NCBI RefSeq assembly: GCF_003182095.1
Contig: NZ_QGTJ01000005.1
Location: 252,897-316,896 of the forward strand
Direction of reading: 5' to 3'
DNA length: 64,000 bases
From: Plasticicumulans acidivorans
GTDB taxonomy: Bacteria; Pseudomonadota; Gammaproteobacteria; Competibacterales; Competibacteraceae
Shown here piece by piece: positions 8,618 to 19,989 of this stretch. Made by a program: the position numbers and the translations under genes. The first letter of the stretch is position 1. The number at the start of each line of letters is the position of its first letter. Below the pieces are notes generated by a model. That model had not been told where the DNA came from. It ran no database searches and was given only the letters and a program-made list of their open reading frames with translations.

Positions 8618-9191
8618 CGTTGCGTGGTGACGGCGGCGGTGCATAGGTTCCTCGGACTTGGGAAATCAGCTCGACGCGATCCTCGTCGAGCCAGACGCGG
8701 AAGCCGACCGCGTCGACGACGCCGTCGGGCGAAGTGATGTGGGCCGGCTCTGCGGTCTCTGCATAATTCTTGGACGGGATGAGGCGGACGTTGCGGGTTT
8801 CCAGCACCAGAGGCAACTGCCCGGTGCTCGCAGGGCGTTCGGCGCGCACCGCACCACGCAGGTCGATGACCTCATTGCGCGGCGCCACCCAGCCGGTTTC
8901 GGCGTGGATCTCCCATATCGGCTGCCCCACCTCGAAGGTGTGGGCGATCGGCTGTGTGACGAACGTGCCGCGATCGCCAGGCAACTGCTCCAGATGGGGG
9001 CCGCTCAACGTGTAGCTGCGCAAACCTTCGACATTCATCTGCGTGCTGAAAAAGTTCGCCGCGACGACCACCGGGGTGGTGTCGTCGCGTTTGCCCGGAT
9101 CACGCAGTTCGCGTTCCAGCTCGTTCAGGAACCAGCCGCTCAGGCCAGCCAGGATGGCAAGCAGGAGGAGCGCCAGCAGGCCGCGTTGCAT
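8595..9191 (-). CDS. lptC: LPS export system protein LptC
   Basis: LptC is a bitopic inner-membrane protein that receives LPS from LptB2FG. The 198-residue product has one N-terminal transmembrane helix (about residues 4-22) and a periplasmic beta-jellyroll with FFSTQMNVEGLRSYTLSG near 47. It is the first gene of its operon. The kdsD and kdsC genes that usually precede lptC in gammaproteobacteria are not here: the next gene is the divergent mlaF. Confidence 0.88.
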   Translation of the reverse strand: MQRGLLALLLLAILAGLSGWFLNELERELRDPGKRDDTTPVVVAANFFSTQMNVEGLRSYTLSGPHLEQLPGDRGTFVTQPIAHTFEVGQPIWEIHAETGWVAPRNEVIDLRGAVRAERPASTGQLPLVLETRNVRLIPSKNYAETAEPAHITSPDGVVDAVGFRVWLDEDRVELISQVRGTYAPPPSPRNDAKAATP

Positions 9192-9450
9192 CGCGTTTCA
9201 ATGCCTGCGGGCGGTGGCTGCCGCATGGGCGAAGGCGGCGGGGCAGGCCGATGGCGCGTCAGCGCGGGCGATGCGAGAGGGCTGAATGGCGTTCACGTCG
9301 GAGATGGCACGGTGGAAAGCTGACGATGATACACGGGGCTGCCCGGGTTTGACTCGGCCGGGACGAGTGCGGAGACTAGGTGGCCTGTTTCCTTCCCCCA
9401 TTCTCCACGCCGTCGTTGTCGGTAGCGTCCGTCGCACGCGATTTCATCCT
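9192..9450. other. divergent intergenic region lptC / mlaF
   Basis: These 259 bp separate two divergent envelope operons and must hold both promoters. I see no convincing -35/-10 pair, and the in-frame extensions of mlaF across it have no family similarity. It is where kdsD/kdsC and a yrbG-like transporter lie in many relatives; none is present. Confidence 0.5.
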
Positions 9451-10281
9451 ATGTCCGAGTTTTCCCAGCAGACGGCCCCGGCGCTTGTGCGCATTCGCGG
9501 ACTGAGCTTTCGTCGCGATACGCGAGCGATATTCGACAATGTCGATCTGGACATTCCGCGCGGCAAGGTTACCGCCATCATGGGGCCGAGCGGCACCGGC
9601 AAAACCACGCTGCTGCGCCTGATCGGCGCGCAGCTGCGGCCGCAGTTGGGGCGCGTCGAGATCGACGGTACCGATGTCCACCGCTTGTCCCGGCGCGATC
9701 TGTACGTGCTGCGCCGGCGTATCGGCATGCTGTTCCAGAGCGGGGCCTTGTTCACGGATCTGTCGGTGTTCGAGAACGTGGCTTTTCCGCTGCGCGAGCA
9801 CTACCGGCTGCCGGAGCGTCTGGTGCGCACGCTGGTGCTGATGAAGCTTGAAGCCGTCGGGCTGCGCGGGGCGCGTGAGCTGATGCCGGCCGAGCTGTCC
9901 GGCGGCATGGCGCGGCGTGTCGCGCTGGCTCGGGCGATAGCGCTCGATCCGCTGCTGATGATGTACGACGAGCCGTTCACCGGACAGGATCCGATTTCCA
10001 TGGGCGTGCTGGTCAAGCTGATCCGCACGCTCAACGATGCGCTCGGCATGACCAGTGTCGTCGTCTCCCACGATGTCGCCGAGGCCTGTTCGATCGCCGA
10101 TTACGTGTACCTCATCTCCGGCGGCAAGGTCGTCGCCCACGGCACACCGGCCGAACTCGGGCGTGCGGATTCACCGTGGGTCGACCAGTTCATGCACGGC
10201 CTCGCCGATGGTCCGGTGCCTTTTCACTACCCGGCGCGCGACTACGCCGCGGATCTGCTCGAAGACGGTCCGAACACATGA
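9451..10281 (+). CDS. mlaF: phospholipid transport ABC ATPase MlaF
   Basis: MlaF is the ATPase of the MlaFEDB inner-membrane complex that maintains outer-membrane lipid asymmetry. The start at 9451 gives a 276-residue protein beginning MSEFSQQ. Walker A GPSGTGKT lies at 45-52, the signature is ELSGGMARR, and Walker B with D-loop reads [12 protein letters not shown]. It heads mlaFEDCB and overlaps mlaE by 4 bp. Confidence 0.95.
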   Translation: MSEFSQQTAPALVRIRGLSFRRDTRAIFDNVDLDIPRGKVTAIMGPSGTGKTTLLRLIGAQLRPQLGRVEIDGTDVHRLSRRDLYVLRRRIGMLFQSGALFTDLSVFENVAFPLREHYRLPERLVRTLVLMKLEAVGLRGARELMPAELSGGMARRVALARAIALDPLLMMYDEPFTGQDPISMGVLVKLIRTLNDALGMTSVVVSHDVAEACSIADYVYLISGGKVVAHGTPAELGRADSPWVDQFMHGLADGPVPFHYPARDYAADLLEDGPNT

Positions 10282-11063
10282 ACGCCTTGGCGAGCCTCGG
10301 GCGCAGGACGCTCGATATCCTGGCGCGGATGGGGCGTGCGACGTTTTGCCTGCTGCAGATCCTTTCCGGCCTGCACAGCGTGCTGATCCGCCCGCGCCTG
10401 ATCGTCGCCCAGATGTATTCGGTCGGCGTGCTGTCCCTGCCGATCATTCTGGTGTCGGGGCTGTTCGTCGGCATGGTGCTCGGTCTGCAGGGCTACACCA
10501 CGCTGGTCGATTTCGGCGCCGCCGAGTCGCTCGGCACGGTAGTGGCGCTGTCGCTGGTGCGCGAGCTCGGGCCGGTGGTGGCGGCACTGCTCTACGCCGG
10601 CCGTGCCGGCTCGGCGCTGACCGCGGAAATCGGCCTGATGAAAGCGACCGAGCAGCTCGCTGGCATGGAGATGATGGCCGTCGATCCGGTGCGCCGCGTG
10701 CTCGGGCCGCGTTTCGTCGCGGGCGTGTTCGCGGTCCCGCTGCTTGCGGCGATCTTTACCGCCGTCGGCATCCTTGGCGGCTATCTGGTCGGTGTGGGCT
10801 TGCTCGGCGTCGACGACGGCGCCTACTGGTCACAGATGCAGGCCAAGGTGCAATGGGGCAAGGACATATTGAACGGTGTCGTGCTCAAGAGCGTCATATT
10901 CGGCGTGGTCGCCAACTGGATCGCCGTGTTCGAGGGCTATGACGCAGTGCCGACCTCGGCCGGCATCGGGCGGGCGACGACGCGCTCGGTCGTGAATACC
11001 TCGCTTGCGGTGCTGGGGCTCGACTTCATTCTCACCGCGCTCCTGTTTGGAGGAATTCGTTGA
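10278..11063 (+). CDS. mlaE: phospholipid transport permease MlaE
   Basis: MlaE is the DUF140-family permease of the Mla complex, here 261 residues. Conserved stretches include [32 protein letters not shown] and [11 protein letters not shown], typical of the family, with several transmembrane segments. The ATG at 10278 overlaps the mlaF stop by 4 bp. The gene ends in a ribosome binding site (GGAGG) for mlaD. Confidence 0.95.
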   Translation: MNALASLGRRTLDILARMGRATFCLLQILSGLHSVLIRPRLIVAQMYSVGVLSLPIILVSGLFVGMVLGLQGYTTLVDFGAAESLGTVVALSLVRELGPVVAALLYAGRAGSALTAEIGLMKATEQLAGMEMMAVDPVRRVLGPRFVAGVFAVPLLAAIFTAVGILGGYLVGVGLLGVDDGAYWSQMQAKVQWGKDILNGVVLKSVIFGVVANWIAVFEGYDAVPTSAGIGRATTRSVVNTSLAVLGLDFILTALLFGGIR

Positions 11064-11560
11064 TGTCCACGTCGAGAATCGTGGAAACCCTGGTCGGGCT
11101 GTTCGTCGCGCTGGGCATTGTCGCGCTGTTTTTCCTGTCGTTGCAGGTCAGCGGCATCAGTCAGCTCGGTGGCGAGCGCAGTTACCGCATCTATGCGCGC
11201 TTCGAGAACGTAGGCGGCTTGAAGGTGCGTTCCCCGGTGTCGATGGCCGGTGTGCGCATCGGCCGGGTCGGTGCCATCAGTATCGACCCGCAGACCTTCC
11301 AGGCGCTCGTCGAGTTGCGCATTGATTCGCAGTTTGCGGACCTGCCGGTGGATACCAGTGCCAAGATCCTGACCAGCGGGCTGCTCGGCGAGCAGTACGT
11401 CGGGCTCGAAGCCGGTGGTGCTGATGCCGTGCTCAAAGATGGCTCGACCCTCAAGCTGACGCAGTCGGCGCTGGTGCTTGAGAACATCATCGGCCAGTTC
11501 CTGTTCAGCAAGGCGGCGGAAGGGTCTGGCAGCAATGCCGCGCCGGCCGCAAAGCCGTAA
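11063..11560 (+). CDS. mlaD: MCE-domain phospholipid-binding protein MlaD
   Basis: MlaD forms the periplasmic hexameric ring of the Mla complex. The 165-residue product has one N-terminal transmembrane helix (about 7-27) and an MCE domain with YRIYARFENVGGLKVRSPVSMAGVRIG, followed by TSGLLGEQYVGLEAGG. The ATG at 11063 lies about 9 bp behind a GGAGG ribosome binding site and shares one base with the mlaE stop; a TTG one codon earlier is possible. Confidence 0.94.
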   Translation: MSTSRIVETLVGLFVALGIVALFFLSLQVSGISQLGGERSYRIYARFENVGGLKVRSPVSMAGVRIGRVGAISIDPQTFQALVELRIDSQFADLPVDTSAKILTSGLLGEQYVGLEAGGADAVLKDGSTLKLTQSALVLENIIGQFLFSKAAEGSGSNAAPAAKP

Positions 11561-11592
11561 CCCAGCCCGTTACCAGAGAGAATCCCTGACTC

Positions 11593-12198
11593 ATGCGTAA
11601 GCTGCTCTCATTGATCTTCGCCTGCTGCCTGCTGCTGGGCAGCAGTGCCCATGCCGAAATGACCGCTCAGCAGGCGGTCGAGGACACGGCTCAGCGCATG
11701 CTCGTCGCGCTCAAGCAGGATCGCGCGCATCTGCAGCAGAATCCGGCCCTGATCTACGACCTGGTCGAAAAGATCGCCGTGCCGCGTTTCGACTTCGATG
11801 CGATCGCCCAGTGGGTGCTGGGGCGCAACTGGCGCAGCGCGACGCCGGACCAGCGCGTGCGCTTCACTGCGGAGTTCCGCAACCTGCTGGTGCGTACCTA
11901 TTCGAACGCCCTGCTCGAATATTCCGACGAAACCGTGCGTTTCCTGCCGAGCTCGGCGCCGAATGCCGATGGTGATGTCCTGGTCCGCTCCGAATTCGTC
12001 CGCAACAGTGGGCCGGTGGTGCCGATCAACTACAGCGTTCATCGCAAGGACAGCGACTGGAAGATCTACGACGTGACCGTCGATGGCATCAGCCTGGTCG
12101 GCAGCTACCGCACCACGTTCGCCAATCAGGTGCGTGAGCAGGGCATGGACGGCCTGATTGCCTCCCTCTCCGATCTCAACGCCCGCGGCGGCAAGTGA
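11593..12198 (+). CDS. mlaC: periplasmic phospholipid shuttle MlaC
   Basis: MlaC carries phospholipids between the outer-membrane MlaA complex and MlaFEDB. The 201-residue precursor has a clear signal peptide (MRKLLSLIFACCLLLGSSAHA) and the family motifs FDFDAIAQWVLGRNWR and FRNLLVRTYSNALLEY. It lies 32 bp after mlaD and overlaps mlaB by one base. mlaA is not in this window. Confidence 0.95.
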   Translation: MRKLLSLIFACCLLLGSSAHAEMTAQQAVEDTAQRMLVALKQDRAHLQQNPALIYDLVEKIAVPRFDFDAIAQWVLGRNWRSATPDQRVRFTAEFRNLLVRTYSNALLEYSDETVRFLPSSAPNADGDVLVRSEFVRNSGPVVPINYSVHRKDSDWKIYDVTVDGISLVGSYRTTFANQVREQGMDGLIASLSDLNARGGK

Positions 12199-12494
12199 TG
12201 GCTGCGGGCCTGCTGCAGCGCGATGGCCGCCTGTATGCCAGCGGCGAACTGCTGCTGTCGACGGTTGCCGGGTTGTGGCCGCAGGCGCGTGAGTCCTGGC
12301 GTAGCGGCAGCTGCGTCGAGGTCGATCTCAGCGGTGTCACTCATGCTGACAGTGCGGGTGTGGCGCTGCTCGTCGAATGGCTGCGCGAAGCGCGGGCCGC
12401 TGGATGCGAGGTGCGTTTCGTGGCCATGCCGGAACAGATGCGTGCCATCGCCGTTGTTTCCGACCTCGATGAGCTGCTGCACTGCGGTGCGTGA
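12198..12494 (+). CDS. mlaB: STAS-domain protein MlaB
   Basis: MlaB is a 98-residue STAS-domain subunit that binds MlaF and stabilises the complex. The anti-sigma-antagonist-like signature is VDLSGVTHADSAGVALLVEWL. The ATG at 12198 shares its first base with the mlaC stop; a GTG one codon upstream is also possible. Family identity rests on the STAS pattern and on the conserved operon position. Confidence 0.88.
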   Translation: MAAGLLQRDGRLYASGELLLSTVAGLWPQARESWRSGSCVEVDLSGVTHADSAGVALLVEWLREARAAGCEVRFVAMPEQMRAIAVVSDLDELLHCGA

Positions 12495-12597
12495 GCTCCC
12501 GCGCGGGTGAGCTTGCGTATATGATCCGCGATCCTGCGCTCCGTACCGCGGAGTGCCCGCCAGTCATCACGCACACCGATCTACGGAGACACCCGCC

Positions 12598-14116
<1,519 letters not shown>

Positions 14117-14125
14117 GAGCTGTGC

Positions 14126-14764
14126 ATGGCCGAGACACTCACGATCGCCCTGTCAAAAGGGCGCATCTTCAAGGAAACCCTGCCACTGCTGGCGGCCGCC
14201 GGCATCGAACCGCTGGATGATCCGGAGACCAGCCGCAAGCTGATCCTCGATACCAACCACGACGACGTGAAGTTCGTGATCATCCGCGCCACCGACGTGC
14301 CCACCTACGTTCAGTACGGCGCTGCCGATATCGGTGTTGCCGGCAAGGACGTGCTGATGGAGCACGGCGGTGACGGGCTCTACGAGCCGCTCGATCTTGG
14401 CATCGCCCGCTGCCGGCTGATGGTCGCCGGCCGGCCGGACGCCGTCGAGCCGCGCGGGCGGCTGCATGTCGCCACCAAGTTCGTCAACGTCACGCGCCGC
14501 TACTACGCTGAGCGCGGCCGCCAGGTCGAAGTCATCAAGCTGTACGGCTCGATGGAGCTGGCGCCGCTGGTCGGGCTGGCCGACCGCATCGTCGACATCG
14601 TCGATACCGGCAATACCCTGCGCGCCAACGGCCTGGCGCCGCTCGAACATATCGCCGACATCAGCGCGCGGCTGGTCGTCAACCGCGCGGCGATGAAGAT
14701 GAAGCACGCACGCCTGCAGTCGCTGATCGACTGCATGGCGGCGGCCGTCGCCGCGACTGCCTGA
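14126..14764 (+). CDS. hisG: ATP phosphoribosyltransferase, short form
   Basis: HisG catalyses the first step of histidine synthesis, joining ATP and PRPP. At 212 residues it is the short form (HisG-S), which lacks the C-terminal regulatory domain and needs the regulatory subunit HisZ. Recognisable motifs are [30 protein letters not shown] and [14 protein letters not shown]. hisZ is not in this window. It is followed by hisD and hisC. Confidence 0.95.
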   Translation: MAETLTIALSKGRIFKETLPLLAAAGIEPLDDPETSRKLILDTNHDDVKFVIIRATDVPTYVQYGAADIGVAGKDVLMEHGGDGLYEPLDLGIARCRLMVAGRPDAVEPRGRLHVATKFVNVTRRYYAERGRQVEVIKLYGSMELAPLVGLADRIVDIVDTGNTLRANGLAPLEHIADISARLVVNRAAMKMKHARLQSLIDCMAAAVAATA

Positions 14765-14798
14765 ACCTTTTTCATTCCCTCTCCTGAGGATCTCGCCT

Positions 14799-16097
14799 GT
14801 GGACATCGCCCGTCTTGCCACCCGTGACCCCGACTTCTGGAGCCGCCTGTCGCGGCTGACGTCTTGGGAAGGCGTGTCCGATCATGCGGTCGCCACAGCG
14901 GTGCATGAGATCCTCGAGGCGGTGAAGACGCGGGGCGACGAGGCGCTGGTCGAGTTCACCGGCCGCTTCGACCGCATGTCTGTCGAGACGGCCGCTGACC
15001 TGGAGATTCCGCAGGCGCGGCTGGAAGCCGCCCTGGCCGCCATCCCGGCCGCGCAGCGCCAGGCGCTGGAAGTCGCTGCCGCGCGGGTGCGTGCCTATGC
15101 CGAGCGGCAGAAGCTCGAATCCTGGAGCTTCACCGAGGCGGACGGCACGCTCCTCGGCCAGCAGGTGACGGCGCTCGATGCCGTCGGTCTGTATGTGCCG
15201 GGCGGCAAGGCGGCGTATCCCTCGTCGGTGCTGATGAATGCGATTCCGGCCAAGGTCGCCGGTGTGGCGCAGCTGGTGATGGTGGTGCCGACGCCCGGTG
15301 GCGAAGTCAACGACCTGGTGCTGGCGGCCGCCTGCATCGCCGGTGTCGACCGCGTGTTCGCCATCGGCGGCGCGCAAGCCGTGGCCGCGCTGGCCTACGG
15401 CACGGCGATGGTGCCGCGGGTCGACAAGATCGTCGGTCCCGGCAACATCTACGTCGCCACCGCCAAGCGTGCGGTGTTCGGTCTGGTCGGCATCGACATG
15501 ATCGCCGGACCCTCGGAGATTCTGGTGATCTGCGATGGTGCGACCGATGCCGACTGGATCGCCATGGACCTGTTCTCGCAAGCCGAGCATGACGAGGATG
15601 CGCAGCCGATCCTGATCTCGCCTGATGCGGCCTTCCTCGATCGTGTGGCGGCGGCGCTCGCACGGCTGCTGCCGACGATGGAGCGCGAGCAGATCATCGC
15701 CGCCTCGCTGCGTCAGCGCGCCGCGCTGATCGAGGTGCAGCATCTCGAAGAAGCGGCGGCAGTCGCCAATTTCATCGCGCCCGAGCACCTCGAACTGTCG
15801 GTGGCCGATCCGAAGGCCCTGTTGCCGCTGATCCGTCACGCCGGCGCGATCTTCATGGGGCGCTACACCGCCGAGGCGCTCGGCGATTACTGCGCTGGCC
15901 CCAACCATGTGCTGCCGACTTCGCGCACGGCGCGTTTTTCCTCGCCGCTCGGCGTCTATGATTTCCAGAAACGCTCCAGCCTGATTTTTTGTTCGCCGGA
16001 GGGCGCACAGACGCTCGGTCGCACGGCGTCGGTGCTGGCGCGCGGCGAGGGGCTGACCGCGCACGCGCGTTCCGCTGAATTCCGGCTGCAGGACTGA
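14799..16097 (+). CDS. hisD: histidinol dehydrogenase
   Basis: HisD oxidises histidinol to histidine in two NAD-dependent steps, using zinc. The 432-residue product matches the family length. Clear motifs are [41 protein letters not shown], and [12 protein letters not shown] with the active-site region near residues 365-376. The start codon is GTG. The gene sits between hisG and hisC. Confidence 0.97.
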   Translation: MDIARLATRDPDFWSRLSRLTSWEGVSDHAVATAVHEILEAVKTRGDEALVEFTGRFDRMSVETAADLEIPQARLEAALAAIPAAQRQALEVAAARVRAYAERQKLESWSFTEADGTLLGQQVTALDAVGLYVPGGKAAYPSSVLMNAIPAKVAGVAQLVMVVPTPGGEVNDLVLAAACIAGVDRVFAIGGAQAVAALAYGTAMVPRVDKIVGPGNIYVATAKRAVFGLVGIDMIAGPSEILVICDGATDADWIAMDLFSQAEHDEDAQPILISPDAAFLDRVAAALARLLPTMEREQIIAASLRQRAALIEVQHLEEAAAVANFIAPEHLELSVADPKALLPLIRHAGAIFMGRYTAEALGDYCAGPNHVLPTSRTARFSSPLGVYDFQKRSSLIFCSPEGAQTLGRTASVLARGEGLTAHARSAEFRLQD

Positions 16098-16100
16098 GCG

Positions 16101-17165
16101 ATGAATCCGTACTGGAGTCCCGTCGTTGGCACGCTGGTGCCTTACGTGCCCGGTGAGCAGCCCAAGCTGAGCAATCTCGTCAAGCTCAACACCAACGAGC
16201 ACCCGTGCGGACCGTCGCCACGGGTGATCGAGGCGATCCAGCACGAGCTTGGTGATGCGCTGCGTTTGTACCCGGATCCGGGGGCCGAGCGTCTCAAGCA
16301 GGCGATCGCCGATTACTACGGTGTGCGAACGCAGCAGGTGTTCGTCGGCAACGGTTCTGACGAGGTGCTGGCGCATGCGTTCTTTGCGCTGTTTCAGCAC
16401 TCGCGGCCGCTGCTGTTCCCGGACGTCACTTACAGCTTCTACCCGGTCTACTGTGGTCTGTATGGCATTGAAGGGCGCACGGTGCCACTCGCCGAGGACT
16501 TCAGTCTGCGTGTTGCTGACTACCTGCAGCCGAATGGCGGCATCGTGTTTCCGAACCCGAATGCGCCGACCGGGCGCCTGCTGCCGCTTGCCGAGATCGA
16601 GTGGCTGCTGCAGCGCAACCGCGATTCCGTCGTGCTGGTCGACGAGGCCTACATCGATTTCGGTGGCGAGACGGCGATCGGCCTGGTCGATCGTTATCCG
16701 AACCTGCTGGTAGTGCAGACGCTGTCGAAGTCGCGCTCGCTTGCCGGCCTGCGCGTCGGTTTTGCGGTCGGTGACGGCGGCCTGATTGAGGCGCTTGAGC
16801 GTGTCAAGAACAGCTTCAATTCCTATCCTCTGGACCGCCTGGCGATCGCGGGGGCGGTGGCGGCATTCGAGGACGAGGCGTATTTCGAGCGCAGCCGGCA
16901 GATGGTCATCGACGAGCGCAGGGCGCTGGTCGCAGGGCTTGAGGAGCACGGCTTCGAGGTATTGCCGTCGGCGGCCAATTTCGTGTTTGCCCGTCACCCG
17001 CAACATGAAGCCGCCCGGCTCGCGGCCGGTCTGCGTGAGCACGGGGTCATCGTCCGTCACTTTCGACAGCCGCGGATCGAGCAGTACCTGCGCATCAGCG
17101 TCGGCAGCACGCAGCAAAACGCCGCCTTGCTGAACGCGCTTGAGCTGATCCTGACGGAACGCTGA
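16101..17165 (+). CDS. hisC: histidinol-phosphate aminotransferase
   Basis: HisC is the PLP-dependent aminotransferase of histidine synthesis (354 residues). It contains [12 protein letters not shown] near the N-terminus, [14 protein letters not shown], the PLP lysine in [15 protein letters not shown] near residues 211-225, and a C-terminal [11 protein letters not shown] arginine motif. It starts 3 bp after hisD. Other his genes must be elsewhere. Confidence 0.96.
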   Translation: MNPYWSPVVGTLVPYVPGEQPKLSNLVKLNTNEHPCGPSPRVIEAIQHELGDALRLYPDPGAERLKQAIADYYGVRTQQVFVGNGSDEVLAHAFFALFQHSRPLLFPDVTYSFYPVYCGLYGIEGRTVPLAEDFSLRVADYLQPNGGIVFPNPNAPTGRLLPLAEIEWLLQRNRDSVVLVDEAYIDFGGETAIGLVDRYPNLLVVQTLSKSRSLAGLRVGFAVGDGGLIEALERVKNSFNSYPLDRLAIAGAVAAFEDEAYFERSRQMVIDERRALVAGLEEHGFEVLPSAANFVFARHPQHEAARLAAGLREHGVIVRHFRQPRIEQYLRISVGSTQQNAALLNALELILTER

Positions 17166-17170
17166 ACACC

Positions 17171-17929
17171 ATGCGCCTGGCGGATCTCGTTGCCTATACC
17201 GATGAGCTCCTCGCGGTCGGCAGCTTCAGTGACTATTGTCCCAACGGACTGCAGGTCGAGGGTCGCGGTGAAGTGCGCCGGATCGTCGGGGGCGTCACGG
17301 CCTGTCAGGCGCTGCTCGATGCGGCGGTGGCTGCCCGTGCCGATCTCGTGCTGGTGCATCACGGCTACTTCTGGAAGGGGGAAGAGGCTCGGATCACGGG
17401 CATGCGCAAACGCCGCCTCGCGACGCTGCTGACGCAGGACATGTCGCTGCTGGCCTACCACCTGCCGCTCGATGCACACCCGCAGCTGGGCAATAACGCA
17501 CAGTTGGCGCGGGTGCTGGGGTTTGCAGTCGATGGCGTGCTCGGTGGCGGCGGGCGTACGCCGGGATTGGTGATGACGGGGACGTTAGGGCGGGAGATGT
17601 CCGGGGCGGAGCTTGCGGCGCATATCGGTGGCTGTCTCGGTCGCGAGCCCCTGCATGTGGCCGGCAGCTCGCGGGCTATCCGCCGCGTGGCTTGGTGCAG
17701 TGGCGGTGCACAGTCTTATATCGATCTGGCGATTGCTGCGGGGGTCGATGCCTATCTGACCGGAGAGGTGTCCGAGCCGACGGTGCACAGTGCGCGCGAG
17801 AATGAGCTGCACTTCTTTGCCGCCGGCCATCATGCGACCGAGCGTTACGGTGTGCAGGCGCTCGGGGCCCATCTGGCGCAGAGCTGCGGGTTGCAGTTCG
17901 AGTTCATTGATGTGCCAAACCCGGCGTGA
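17171..17929 (+). CDS. NIF3-like (DUF34) dinuclear metal-centre protein
   Basis: This 252-residue protein is of the YbgI/NIF3 family, which forms toroidal hexamers with two metal ions per subunit. The metal-binding signature VLVHHGYFWKG lies near residues 60-70, followed by YHLPLDAHPQLGNN and, at the C-terminus, AGHHATERYGVQALGAHL. A role in metal insertion or as a hydrolase has been proposed for the family, but the reaction is not settled. It lies 5 bp behind hisC and 225 bp before petA. Confidence 0.9.
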   Translation: MRLADLVAYTDELLAVGSFSDYCPNGLQVEGRGEVRRIVGGVTACQALLDAAVAARADLVLVHHGYFWKGEEARITGMRKRRLATLLTQDMSLLAYHLPLDAHPQLGNNAQLARVLGFAVDGVLGGGGRTPGLVMTGTLGREMSGAELAAHIGGCLGREPLHVAGSSRAIRRVAWCSGGAQSYIDLAIAAGVDAYLTGEVSEPTVHSARENELHFFAAGHHATERYGVQALGAHLAQSCGLQFEFIDVPNPA

Positions 17930-18154
17930 AGATCGGGTGACGCTGATGCAAGGCGCGATGACCGGGAGTCTGGATTGGTGATTTTCCTCATCTGGTCTGG
18001 GGCTTTCGGCTTGACCCTGAAGGGAGCGTTATAAGAACATTCTACGTTTAGTTGCGCGCTGTACTGCGGCAGCCGTTCGGATCGGACGCATGCCCCCGGG
18101 TGAGTGGGCCGGTATACGAAAAATCTGTACTTTCAGAGTGTTAGGAGAGGGCGA
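17930..18154 (+). other. leader region of petABC
   Basis: This 225-bp gap probably holds the petABC promoter. A TTGACC at 18011-18016 and a TATAAG at 18030-18035 are visible, but the 13-bp spacing is too short for a standard sigma-70 pair, so I do not call a promoter. The petA ribosome binding site (AGGAGAGG) is strong. Confidence 0.4.
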
Positions 18155-18751
18155 ATGAGTACGGCAGATGGAGTCAATCTCGGCAGGCGCCGGTTTCTGA
18201 CCGCCACCGCGACTGTCGTCGGCGGGGTCGGGGCGGCGTTTGTCGCGGTACCCTTCCTCAAGTCCTGGTCGCCCAGCGAGCGCGCCCAGGCGGCTGGTGC
18301 CCCGGTCGAGGCAGACATCAGCAAGCTCGACGCAGGACAGATCATGACCGTCGAGTGGCGCGGCAAGCCGGTTTGGGTAGTGCGCCGTACCCAGGCGATG
18401 CTCGATGCGTTGCCGACCTTGGACGGCATGCTGCGTGATCCGAAATCCCTTGAGCCGCAGCAGCCGGCTTTCGCCACCAACGAATATCGCTCGATCAAGC
18501 CGGAGGTTCTGGTTCTGGTCGGTATTTGCACGCACCTCGGCTGCTCCCCGACTTTCCGCCCGGACCTGGCACCAGCCGACCTCGGTCCGGAATGGAAGGG
18601 TGGCTTCTTCTGTCCGTGCCATGGTTCACGTTTCGATCTGGCCGGTCGCGTTTTCCAGGGGGTACCTGCACCGCTGAACCTCGAAGTTCCCCCCTATAAG
18701 TTCCTGAGTGACACGCGCGTCCTGGTGGGCGTCAGTGCGGAGGCGGCGTAA
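18155..18751 (+). CDS. petA: ubiquinol-cytochrome c reductase, Rieske iron-sulfur subunit
   Basis: This is the Rieske subunit of the cytochrome bc1 complex, 198 residues. A twin-arginine-like N-terminus (RRRFLTATATVVGGVGAAF) acts as signal anchor. The [2Fe-2S] ligands are seen in CTHLGC (Cys125, His127, Cys130) and CPCHG (Cys153, Cys155, His156). The ATG at 18155 follows a strong AGGAGAGG ribosome binding site; in-frame extension to 18104 lacks support. It overlaps petB by one base. Confidence 0.96.
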   Translation: MSTADGVNLGRRRFLTATATVVGGVGAAFVAVPFLKSWSPSERAQAAGAPVEADISKLDAGQIMTVEWRGKPVWVVRRTQAMLDALPTLDGMLRDPKSLEPQQPAFATNEYRSIKPEVLVLVGICTHLGCSPTFRPDLAPADLGPEWKGGFFCPCHGSRFDLAGRVFQGVPAPLNLEVPPYKFLSDTRVLVGVSAEAA

Positions 18752-19989
18752 TGGCGAACCACTCTCACCCGGGCACCACGGGCATTCTCGGCTGGATCGA
18801 TGCCCGATTCCCGCTGACCAATGGCATCCGTGATCATCTGACGCAGTACTACGCACCGAAGAACTTCAATTTCTGGTACTTCTTCGGCTCGCTGGCGCTG
18901 CTGGTGCTGGTCAACCAGATCCTCACCGGCATCTGGCTGACGATGAACTACAAGCCTTCGGCCGCCGAAGCCTTCGCGTCCGTCGAATACATCATGCGCG
19001 ACGTCGACTGGGGCTGGTTGATCCGCTACATGCACTCGACCGGTGCCTCGGCCTTCTTCATCGTCGTCTATCTGCACATGTTCCGCGGTCTGATGTACGG
19101 CTCGTACAAGAAACCGCGCGAGCTGGTGTGGATCTTCGGTGTACTGATCTTCCTCGCGCTGATGGCCGAAGCCTTCATGGGCTACCTGCTGCCGTGGGGC
19201 CAGATGTCGTTCTGGGGTGCGCAGGTCATCATCTCGCTGTTCGGCGCGATTCCCGGTATCGGCCCTGACCTGTCGCTGTGGATTCGTGGTGACTTCGTCG
19301 TGTCCGACGCCACGCTGAACCGCTTCTTTGCGCTGCACGTCATTGCCGTGCCGCTGGTGCTGCTGGGACTGGTCGTCGCCCACATCATTGCCCTGCACGA
19401 AGTCGGTTCGAACAATCCGGATGGCGTCGAGATCAAGGCGACGAAGGATGAAAACGGCAAGCCTCTCGATGGCATCCCGTTCCACCCCTATTACACGGTC
19501 AAGGATCTCGTCGGGGTGGCGGTGTTCCTGATTTTCTTCTGTGCAGTAATTTTCTTCATGCCGGAGATGGGCGGCTATTTCCTTGAGCATCCGAACTTCG
19601 ATCCGGCCAATCCGCTGAAGACGCCGCCGCATATCGCGCCGGTGTGGTACTTCACGCCGTTCTACGCAATTTTGCGTGCGATCCCCGATAAGCTGTTTGG
19701 TGTGCTGGGCATGGGCGGCGCGATCGTCGTCATGTTCTTCCTGCCGTGGCTGGACCGCAGTCCGGTAAAGTCGATTCGTTACCGCGGCACCCTCTACAAG
19801 GCCGCTCTGGCGCTGTTTGTCGTTGCGTTCCTGATCCTTGGCTACCTCGGTGCTCTGCCGGCAACACCTGGTCGGACCGATATGGCGCGCATCTGCTCGG
19901 TGATCTATTTCGCGTTCTTCCTGCTGATGCCGATCTACACCGCGATCGATAAGACCAAGCCGGTTCCGGAAAGGGTGACGTTCAAATGA
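18751..19989 (+). CDS. petB: cytochrome b of the bc1 complex
   Basis: This 412-residue cytochrome b is the quinol-oxidising core of the bc1 complex. It has N-terminal DHLTQYYAPKNFNFWYFFG, haem-ligand helices with RYMHSTGASAFFIVVYLHMFRG, the Qo-site region GYLLPWGQMSFWGAQV, and HVIAVPLVLLGLVVAH. The conserved PEW loop reads PPHIAPVWYF here, so the usual glutamate position is altered to a PVW sequence. It overlaps petC by 4 bp. Confidence 0.95.
   Translation: MANHSHPGTTGILGWIDARFPLTNGIRDHLTQYYAPKNFNFWYFFGSLALLVLVNQILTGIWLTMNYKPSAAEAFASVEYIMRDVDWGWLIRYMHSTGASAFFIVVYLHMFRGLMYGSYKKPRELVWIFGVLIFLALMAEAFMGYLLPWGQMSFWGAQVIISLFGAIPGIGPDLSLWIRGDFVVSDATLNRFFALHVIAVPLVLLGLVVAHIIALHEVGSNNPDGVEIKATKDENGKPLDGIPFHPYYTVKDLVGVAVFLIFFCAVIFFMPEMGGYFLEHPNFDPANPLKTPPHIAPVWYFTPFYAILRAIPDKLFGVLGMGGAIVVMFFLPWLDRSPVKSIRYRGTLYKAALALFVVAFLILGYLGALPATPGRTDMARICSVIYFAFFLLMPIYTAIDKTKPVPERVTFK

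Noticed and set aside
14772..17117. A 781-codon open frame antisense to hisD and hisC.
   Set aside because: It lies wholly opposite two well-matched enzymes; long antisense frames are expected at this GC content, and its translation shows no domain.
18011..18035. TTGACC and TATAAG as the petABC promoter.
   Set aside because: The spacing of 13 bp is outside the working range for sigma-70.
18104..18154. An in-frame extension of petA that contains KNLYFQS, resembling a TEV protease site.
   Set aside because: It lies upstream of the ATG with the strong ribosome binding site, is probably not translated, and the match is chance rather than a vector scar.
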